DNA from: Nageia nagi
Taxonomy: Eukaryota; Pinophyta
DNA: 64,000 bases
Assembly (NCBI GenBank): GCA_050084985.1
Contig: JBITNC010000001.1
Location: 42,842,001-42,906,000 of the forward strand
Direction: 5' to 3'
Shown here: in pieces, positions 56,582-64,000 of the stretch
How the letters are laid out: each line of letters begins with the position of its first letter
Numbering within the stretch: position 1 is the stretch's first letter
Notes under the pieces: generated by a model
Database searches by the model: none
Seen by the model: only the letters and a program-made list of their open reading frames with translations
Told to the model about the DNA's origin: nothing
Position numbers and translations under genes: made by a program

Positions 56582-56590
56582 AAAGGGGAG
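56582..56590 (+). other. Copia D plus copy, polypurine tract
   Basis: AAAGGGGAG, followed by TA and the LTR start TGTTGCAAATAG. Confidence 0.75.
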
Positions 56591-56592
56591 TA

Positions 56593-57014
56593 TGTTGCAA
56601 ATAGAATTTTTTCGGATCCAAAATTTGAGCTCAATAAGTCATATTGCACACTTACTGACAAAATGTATCTTCCCATCATGTTTGGAGATGAAACACTACC
56701 ACATTTGGGAAACATGCCCATGTTTTGTAGGAATATAACCACCCAGTATGTTTGGCCTAAAATACAATTGCATTTCATCATTTCATTTAAAGGTAATTTT
56801 TGGTAAACTGTTAAGTAGTTTTTTCTCTTTTTCCCATACTTTTGAGTTCATTTTGCTTACTTTTTTCAATTATTTAGCTTGGGTATGTATAAATAAGTAT
56901 TCTCAACTCATTTTTGGGTTGGATTTTAGAATCATTTGGTGTAACTTGTAAATTGCACCTTGTACTTGTAAAGCAAATTGTTTGATAAAATATCATAGTA
57001 AGAATTCCACTACA
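56593..57014 (+). repeat. Copia D plus copy, 3' LTR
   Basis: About 422 bp, TGTTGCAAATAGAA to TTCCACTACA. It matches the minus copy LTR (47043-47454) along its length, including the shared U3 block TATGTATAAATAAG (about 56885) and TTGGTGTAACTT. Confidence 0.8.
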
Positions 57015-57229
57015 TTTTCTAGATCTATGTTAAATTTTGATTTGTGTATTATGAATGTTTAGTGAATGTGTGATGATTATATAAGTCTATTTCTATATGA
57101 TAAAGTGATTTAAACTTCATGTTTCATTGAAGTACCAAAATTGAATGATTGGTCGATCAATTTCTACCTATTGAAAATACCTAGAATATTTAATCTATTA
57201 ACATTAATCTCTTTATAGAAAACACCATA

Positions 57230-58995
57230 ATATGTGACATATGTTTTTTAAATATTGAACCTATTAGCTTTATTATAAAGATTATAGAAAAAGGGACTCA
57301 CCACCAATATGACATCAACAAGCTCCTCCTTACCAAAATGCTCTCTGATTTCTTATGCTAAATCCCTTAAAATGCTTCTTAAATCATTTTTTGTTTGATT
57401 AATCAACATATCAAATGCTACACTTATTATAGACCATATTTTAGTATTGAAAGGAACACCATGTTATTCATAATAATCATGCATAGGCACCTCATAATTG
57501 TGAACTTTTATACATATCTCATCAATAATATTTAATTTTAGAAAATTATCAAGATATTTCAATTTGATCAGTTTATTCCATTTCTCAAATTTTTCTCCCA
57601 TAAAACTTTCAGCATCAATTTCATAGAGGTTTTCTATTATAAAATAAGTGAATTTCCACATTTTATTAAAGTCTCCAATATATAAGTTTTTCTATTGTAA
57701 GAAATGTTTCAATATCTATTAATCGGAAGAGTAAAATCTTTTTCCTCATCAACTTCTTGAAAAGTTTCCCACATAAATCCCATGAAAGATTTATATTCTT
57801 CCAATAATCTAACAATTGGCTCATATAATGAGATCCATATTGTATCAACATATTTTAGTAACTTTTCCCCTCTATTTCATCAACTTCATTTTTAAAAAAT
57901 TTTGAAGTCCTCCTTAAGCTTTTAGAAAAATAAGCATGTACATCACAAACAAGTTCTCCCACTTTTGCACAAGTATGAAAGGTTTTGACAATCTTATATG
58001 CAAGGTTCATTCTATGAGCCATATGATGAATTAGTATTATGTACAAATAAATTATCTTTTGAAGTTTTACATCAATTCCATTCCTATTACCTTGCAACAC
58101 ACTTGCACAAGTAGCTCCAATTCATACTAACTTTGTAGCTATTCCATAGTTAGTAATTCCTACAATATTGGCTAAAATTCTATGAACTAAATGAAATAGA
58201 TTATCAATATTGCAACTTTCAATCATTTTTTCCAAGGTAAGTAGATGTGATTTCCTACAACCATCCTCAAATGTATACATAAGTATGCAAAACCATGTAT
58301 AAATTTCCTTTGTTGTGACCTCATCAATTGATAAGAGGATAAATCAAATGCATTTAATTGACTCCTTTAACTCCTCTTTCTCAACAATAACCAAACATTT
58401 TGTAATTTCCTAGGCTCTAATCTCTCATAATATGAATGGGAGAAATGATGCACCCCTACAATTCTAAATAACCTTTATATGATAGATAATCTGAAATTGG
58501 TTTACCTATTTGTTGAATTTTGGAAATACATTTTTTGTTAATATATTACTTTGCATTACTTTCCTAAATAGTTGATTAAGTATTCCACCTTTGTCATTAA
58601 GTGTTTTCCTCCTTTGCATTTCATTCTCATACTCTTCTTCATATATTTTGTAAAGGCACTGTGTCATGTCTTTCTACCTCATATTTATCACTCTTTTCCC
58701 ATTAGGCAAAAGTACACTTTTATACTTTCCCTTCATATTTTTGGAGTGTATCCTTCTTCAATTGCAATGTATGAACTTTTCCTATTTTTCATGTACAAAA
58801 TTTACATTTAACTTTTGTTATTATATCACCAAGCATTGGCTATATTGGTTCAACCCAAGGAAAGCATGCACCCCATTCTTCATGAAATTACCTATTCATA
58901 GTCCATTAGCTTTTTTGTTTATTTGATGACCTTCCAAATGATTTGATCCTAGCCAATATTTGGGCATTTGGAGTTACTTCTTCATCATCATCCAT
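57230..58995 (-). pseudogene. ZNF862/hAT-like transposase remnant
   Basis: A minus-strand decayed protein gene. The start is probably ATG 58995 (MDDDEEVTPNAQILARIKSF). Then FMKNGVHAFLGLNQYSQC (zinc-finger-like N-terminus, about 58850), LVRIGATCASVLQGNRNGID, VKLQKIIYLYIILIHHMAHR, MNLAYKIVKTFHTCAKVGEL and VCDVHAYFSKSLRRTSKF (57900-58140). The order GxDGASVxQGxxxGVxxxLK...IHCMAHRxNLA...VExLxxxxxxYFxxSxKR is typical of ZNF862/KIAA1586-type hAT-related proteins with a DUF4371-like region. The C-terminal part (57300-57850) is only weakly readable. Many stops. Terminal inverted repeats were not found. Confidence 0.6.
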
Positions 58996-59029
58996 GAGTA
59001 CTAGAGTTTGAATTTATATTTTTTATTTT

Positions 59030-59600
59030 TAAGTCAAATTAAAATAAATTCTCTAATATTTAATAACATGTACAACAAAAACAAGATCTTAGAGAATCAA
59101 TATATCAAAAAAGTACCTTGATTTGGTGAAAATGGTTGGGATCACTAAGTTGGATCTTGATCATTAGCATATGATTTCAAATGGGGCATTTTAGTATCAA
59201 TGAATTCAAAAATTTTATTTTTTATTTATTTTGATGTTAAGATCAATAAAAATATGATCTAAAATAACAACTGTAATATGAACAATATGTATAAGAAAAA
59301 CCTTCTAGCATAAATGCATCAAAAAAAACCTTGAACTTCTTGATATAGTTGAGTTGGATGAGTTAGCTAACATAGCAATTATTGACCAGAAGAAGATTCC
59401 AGTGAAGTCACTTTAGGATCAAAGGATACCTAATTTTGATTTTTTGCAAGAAGAACAAAATGAACTTATTTTACAAATACAACAAAATATCTATAATAGA
59501 AATAAGATCTTATAGCTCTAATGAATTAAAAATTACCTTGAACTTATTGATGTGTTTGAATTTATCGATATGGAACTTTGGAGTGACTTTTCTTTCCAAA
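59030..59600 (-). repeat. Three diverged repeats with splice-donor-like ends
   Basis: Three units of about 210 bp upstream of the hAT-like gene contain, on the minus strand, AAG/GTAC, AAG/GTTT and AAG/GTAA at about 59112, 59328 and 59540, each followed by a T-rich stretch and AAGATCTTA-like or related sequence. Units share TCAATAAGTTCAAGGT-type sequence. No other gene is visible at 59601-60300. Confidence 0.45.
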
Positions 59601-60950
59601 ATATGAGTGTATTCCTTGCTTTTTCACATTGGTTATCTTTTACAAAGATTGTTCTTTATTATTACTTATAGCATTACTTGTTGAAGCCATCTAAATCAAT
59701 GCCAAATATTATGTATATTTAAAACTTAGAGTCTTATTATTGGAAAGCATTTTTTGAATATGTCTATGAAAATAATTAAAATCATAAAAATAGATAATTC
59801 ATTTACCTTTATAAACCTAACAATGCATTTATTTTGTAGGTGGATGATTTGTTTACTTTTTTGAACCTAATGAATCATTTACATTGTATAGAACACAATG
59901 ATGCCTCTTTTGAACCAATGAACCTAATGAATCATTTCTCTATTTGACACAATTCACTTCTTATAAATATAATGAATTTCTCTTGAATTCCAAATGACTA
60001 GCTTTTCTAAAATTAATAAATCATTTTGTATGTTGAGAAAGTATGAAATCTATAATGTTCTCTGCAATATGTGATTTGGAACTTTGGATCTTGATGTTGC
60101 TCTAATGCATATATATACTAGGTATCAAGGGTGATTTAATTGGTGGATCTAATATTTATTTATAATTTCAAGGCTAAAGTGGTAAAATAAATTTCAAGGG
60201 TAGGGCTAGATATTTCAAAGTATATGGGCTGACAATATTATCCTTAATATTTATAAATACCTTAAAGTCTAGGTGACTAAATACTAGGGTGAATCCCCAC
60301 AAATTTGTAAGAACCAAATTCAAAGGTCACAAATTCTCACCATTTTTTAATGTATCACCCCTATTTAGTTTTCTAATTTAAAAGAAAACTAACCAAAAAT
60401 ACCTTATCCACTATTTTAGAACATAACTAACTATAATATTAATCCTTCCTCTTGCAATGATCTTTTATCTTGATGCACCACTTTAATTAGTGGTAATGCA
60501 ATTTAGAAACTACTACCAACACAATAATTGTACAATAGAATAATGATATAATATTATTAATGGAATTGAAGATACAAATAACAAGTGTTACAATTCAATG
60601 GTAAGAAACTCTCACCATGATAATAGCAATGAACTTGGTTATCCTATGAGGAGTGTCACCACTTTCTCAACTCAATAACCAATCCAACACAATCACTATC
60701 ACAACTTCATAAACAGATACTTCTTCAAAAACAAACTCCAACATTCCCTTCACTTGGATAATCATGAACACAATACAACATTTGACACACTTGTGACACT
60801 AAGACTTAAGACTCATCAAAAATATATAAACTTTTTCATAACTTCGTAACTCACTCACAACTTCAACTTAACTTGAATTAACTTCCACTTGACTCCCACT
60901 AGAATTTCTCTAGACCTTTACATCAACTTGCTTTACATGCCCATAGTACT

Positions 60951-60964
60951 TCTCTATTTATATG
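60951..60964 (-). promoter_or_regulatory. TATA box in putative gypsy C LTR
   Basis: The minus strand reads CATATAAATAGAGA. Confidence 0.55.
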
Positions 60965-61265
60965 CTAGATAAGATATCTAGATTTCTCTACAACTTGAAT
61001 TTTAAAATAAATAATATCTCTATTTCTAGAAATATTCAAACCACTTTTAGAAATACCTATGATATACTACATAGATCTTTTTCCACAAAACCCTTTTCTT
61101 GAAACCCTTTTTAAATATCAACAACTACTTCCACATCATCTAATGTCATTGTGCCACATAATCCTATGGATAATTCTAGAACATATATCTTCTATATATT
61201 ACCCATGGATATTTCCTCCATGTACCATTACTTACTTTCACCATTAACCTTTCACTTTTTACTAT

Positions 61266-61314
61266 TTAGCATTTACCATTTACCATTTATCTTTTATCTT
61301 TTACCATTTACCAT
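61266..61314. repeat. Heptanucleotide repeat
   Basis: Seven units of TTACCAT with variants TTAGCAT and TTATCTT. Confidence 0.85.
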
Positions 61315-61425
61315 TGAGAATTTTACATTTATTGAACTTCACCAACTTAAATCCCCCATAAACACTAGTACTACTAACCATCATTATTTTAATATCTCTT
61401 TATTTTGGTTGTATCATTATTTCAT

Positions 61426-61500
61426 TACAGATTTAACTATCACTTTTATTCCATTATGAATTTAACTATCATCATTATTCCATTACGAATGTAACTATAG
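61426..61500. repeat. 29-bp tandem repeat
   Basis: About 2.6 units of ATTAYGAATTTAACTATCAY plus TTTATTCC-type ends. Confidence 0.85.
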
Positions 61501-61639
61501 CTTATTGGTGGCCACCATTATCTTGCATAAAAAGTTGGTTGCTAAGCACTATTATTAATTATGAAACATACCAATTACATAGATATATTATATATTCACT
61601 CAATAAAATTAATGACAACATCTTCTCCCATCCTGATTT

Positions 61640-62660
61640 CTACTTCATCTTCATAGTAGAAAAGTCTTCAATTAGGAACCTGAAAAATCTTCAACTTTTC
61701 ATGGTTGACCCACTTAGGAATTGAAGTACCATACAATTCTTTAGGTTTTAAGTTTCATTATCATAAATGGATACTATCTTATATTTTCCACTCTACTTTG
61801 GTAACAACTTATTGTATTTTATCTTATGATGCTTGGATCATATACCATGACTAGATCATTTACCTTGAATGGAGACCATTTTAACTTTTGTCAAAATACT
61901 CCTTTTTAATTAATTTTCTTCTTTTCAATAGTCCCATTTACATCTTGGCACATCTTTTCTAATTATTGAATCTGCATCAATCTATCATCAATATATCCAC
62001 CTTCATCCTTTTTTTTCCTTGATATAGTTATTAAAGTTGGAACTTCAAATTCAATAGGAAATATAAGATCAATTCCATATGCTAAATGGAAGGGAGAATA
62101 CCTAGTTGATGTTTTTATTGTAGCTTTATATGGCCATAGCCCTAGATGAATCATTTTATCGCATATATGCACCTACAACTATGCATCCTTAGAAAGTATC
62201 TAAGATAAGACATGATTAGCCCATTCTACCTAGCCATTGGTGCTTATCTTGTAAGTAGTTTCCTTCCTATGCTTGGTTGGAAATTGAATTTTCAAATATT
62301 CTACTACCTCATTTATCAAGTGAGTTTCTTACTCTATCATAATCTCTAATATACATCCAAATATTATCATAATGTGCTCATAAAAAAATCTTTATACTTC
62401 TTCCATTAATTATTTCTTTAATGGTATTTCTTCTACCCACTTAGTCAAATAATATATAGCCATAATAATATATATATTTCACCTTTGTGTAGGAGGTAAT
62501 GTTCCTATAATGTGTATTCCCCATTTATCAAATGGTCCTAAGGTAAGAATAGGACATAACTATGTTGATGTTGTTCTATGATTCCCATAAGATCGATAAA
62601 CATCACAACTTTTACAATAACTAAAATAATATTTAAAAAGAGTGGGCCAATAATAATCTG
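61640..62660 (-). pseudogene. Gypsy C integrase
   Basis: This is a Ty3/gypsy integrase on the minus strand. Zinc domain: DADYYWPTLFKYYFSYCKSC (62600-62680). Core: LGPFDKWGIHIIGTLPPTQR (catalytic Asp changed to His), MAIYYLTKWVEEIPL (usual Asp changed), FFYEHIMIIFG. Later VEYLKIQFPTKHRKETTYKI, VEWANHVL, LGLWPYKATIKTSTRYSPFH and YGIDLIFPIEFEVPTL (61963-62172). C-terminal: KWSPFKVNDLVMVYDPS and a LPKW-x-GPY-like end. It is followed by LTR-like sequence with no extra ORF, unlike Tat-1. Confidence 0.85.
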
Positions 62661-62699
62661 CATCCAATAGTCTACTTTCTTGAGTAATTTTTCTTTTTA

Positions 62700-63288
62700 T
62701 ATTGGATGTTTCCCCTTTAGGAAATTTTGGATTCACTCAAGTAATTTCAAATATTAATGTACTCATTTGGAATCATATCCATAGAAAATAAAGTTGCATC
62801 AAGAAAGTCATCATCATCATTAGAAGATCCAATGCCTTCATATGCTTTGGCTAATGCATTAGCATTAATATGCTTCTTGCCTAGTCTTTCCATAATATCA
62901 AATTCATATTCATATAATAGAAGTATCCACCTTGCAATCCTTCCCATAGGATTAGTCTTATTAATGATACACTTCAAAGCTTGATGATGAGTAACCATAG
63001 TGAACGTTTACCCCAACAAGTAATTTCTAAATTTCTTCAAAGAAAAAGTTATAACTAAAGTTTTTTTTTAGTGACTATATAATTTTCCTTAGTACTACTC
63101 ATATATTGACTTCCAAAATGGATAGGATGGTCATTTCCATATTCATCTTTATGGTTGAGTATAATACCTAGAGCTTTTTCTAATGCATCTGTGTAGATGA
63201 TAAATGATTTACTCCAATTAGGATTCTTCAAAATAGGTGTTGTTACTATCATACTCAAAAAGTAACATTATTAGCAAACAATACAAGA
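62700..63288 (-). pseudogene. Gypsy C RT end and RNase H
   Basis: PILKNPNWSKSFIIYTDALE with the RNase H catalytic Asp, GIILNHKDEYGNDHPIHFGS, STKENYIVTKKKL (63055-63258), then VTHHQALKCIINKTNPMGRI, ARWILLLYEYEFDI, KKHINANALAKAYEG (62747-62998). The order and spacing are those of gypsy RNase H leading to integrase. It is cut off at 63288 by an LTR; the RT core is not present in the window. Confidence 0.88.
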
Positions 63289-63290
63289 AA

Positions 63291-64000
63291 TGTTACAACC
63301 AACAAAAATCTTTATTTCTCTTGAGTAGACCTTAAAATAATTACAAATGATGAATCCATTTTGATTCATTGCCTTGCAAAAGGGATTTTTACAAAAGAAT
63401 GTTAAAGGCCTTCATAGGCTTGATTTTGATGTCTATAAGCTCAAAGGATTATGTTCTAAAACCTACAAAAAAGAAGCTATATATTTATCCTCTTTGAATC
63501 TTTAATATTTTCTCTGATTAGTTTAGTTGCTCTACACCTATTGACTTTGCACACATGTGAACAAAAAATACATCAAATGTACATGTTCATATCATAAAAT
63601 CAGCATAAAATGACCATAGAAAAGCATATGGAATGTAAAATAATAATGCATCTAACTCATTAAAACTTATAAGTGTTTCAATAGAGTAACTTTGCATTCA
63701 AACTGAGTCCCTTTACTCAATGGTTGAAGGCTTTATTTATAGATTCTTAAAACAACAAAGTTTTTTATTTTGAGATAAAAAATTGGATAGAAAAACCTAT
63801 CCAAATTTGTCATGGTTGTGATTCAATGTGGGGATGCATGGGATGGGTGATGTGTCATTAGTTATCCATGGTTTATATGTTGCCATTTTTATTTTAATTT
63901 TTCCAACTTTAGAGTCACCAACATTCAAGTACTAGATGCCATCAATTTGGTAGACTATATTAAACTTTTTTATTTTCTTTAATTTTTTGTTCTTCCTTTG
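63291..64000 (-). repeat. Tat-type LTR running off the right edge
   Basis: Begins TGTTACAACCAACAAAAATC in plus orientation, the equivalent of the inner end of the Tat-1 and Tat-2 LTRs (TATCAACCATAAAAAC, TGTTGACCCAAAAAAG). The block around 63530-63600 (CTACACCTATTGAC, CACATGTGAACAAAAAATAC) matches 6520-6580. There is no PBS beside it, so it is best read as the 3' LTR end of a minus-strand element inserted in gypsy C; AGAAA (63286-63290) would be one TSD copy. Confidence 0.6.

Larger units (their letters stand above)
60300..61520 (-). repeat. Probable 3' LTR of gypsy C
   Basis: Non-coding region immediately downstream of the gypsy C integrase on the minus strand. It holds a good TATA box (60951-60964) and tandem repeats but I could not fix LTR ends, as no partner LTR is in the window. 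Confidence 0.4.

Noticed and set aside
56536-56806. Overlapping open frames on both strands near the copia D 3' end.
   Set aside because: They lie across the PPT and LTR and have no protein similarity.
61266-61314. Interstitial telomere repeat.
   Set aside because: The unit TTACCAT is a heptamer but is not a permutation of TTTAGGG on either strand.

Overview
This window is plant nuclear DNA made almost entirely of nested, decayed retrotransposons. The evidence is plant-type Ty3/gypsy elements of the Tat/Ogre kind (archaeal-type second RNase H, G-patch-like motif between protease and RT, LTRs starting TGTAGACACC), Ty1/copia elements primed by initiator tRNA-Met, a captured pentatricopeptide-repeat (PPR) gene, plant mobile domain (PMD) sequence and a ZNF862/hAT-like transposase. 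No intact host gene is visible. The AT richness, old diverged insertions and very long elements suggest a large-genome plant, possibly a gymnosperm; that guess is weak. Gene symbols are left empty because no feature is an intact named gene.

Layout. A minus-strand Tat/Ogre-like element (Tat-2) runs off the left edge: protease, gag and leader lie at 1-6158. Its 5' LTR is split into 6159-6622 and 33699-34145. Inserted in that LTR is a complete relative, Tat-1 (6623-33693), bounded by the 5-bp duplication TGTAT, with LTRs of 944 and 947 bp, a PBS and a PPT. Tat-1's 3' LTR is in turn split by a young 9.1-kb Ty1/copia element (6783-15886, + strand, TSD TGTTC, two 489-bp LTRs with 3 differences). 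This gives a readable three-level nest.

Tat-1 (about 18 kb without the copia) encodes gag, protease, RT, RNase H, archaeal-type RNase H and only the zinc-finger start of integrase. Between integrase and the PPT it carries two extra genes: a same-strand uncharacterised ORF (21380-23747) that seems to be spliced, and an antisense gene (17534-19480) with a plant mobile domain. The same two-gene cassette recurs in a third, truncated copy (Tat-3, about 40640-47042), so it is a family trait. This is the most interesting system in the window.

Right of 34145 lies a plus-strand Ty3/gypsy deletion derivative (gypsy B, PBS 35237, gag to integrase C-terminus, about 35.2-38.1 kb) followed by an iterated CATAAGG motif array and a degenerate ORF, then Tat-3. 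From 47043 to 57014 two copies of one Ty1/copia family (copia D) stand head to head, joined in gag with no 5' LTR on either; the minus copy is interrupted by a fragment of another element (49776-51697). A decayed ZNF862/hAT-like transposase (57230-58995), a minus-strand gypsy C pol (61640-63288) with its probable LTR, and the edge of another Tat-type LTR (63291-64000) complete the window.

The copia element at 6783 is the youngest. Its coding frame is broken by four stops and one frameshift. Three of the stops are CGA-to-TGA changes, as expected from deamination of methylated CpG. Its 3.2-kb leader holds PPR gene fragments and a tRNA-like SINE head, and its 3' untranslated region holds five tandem hairpin units.
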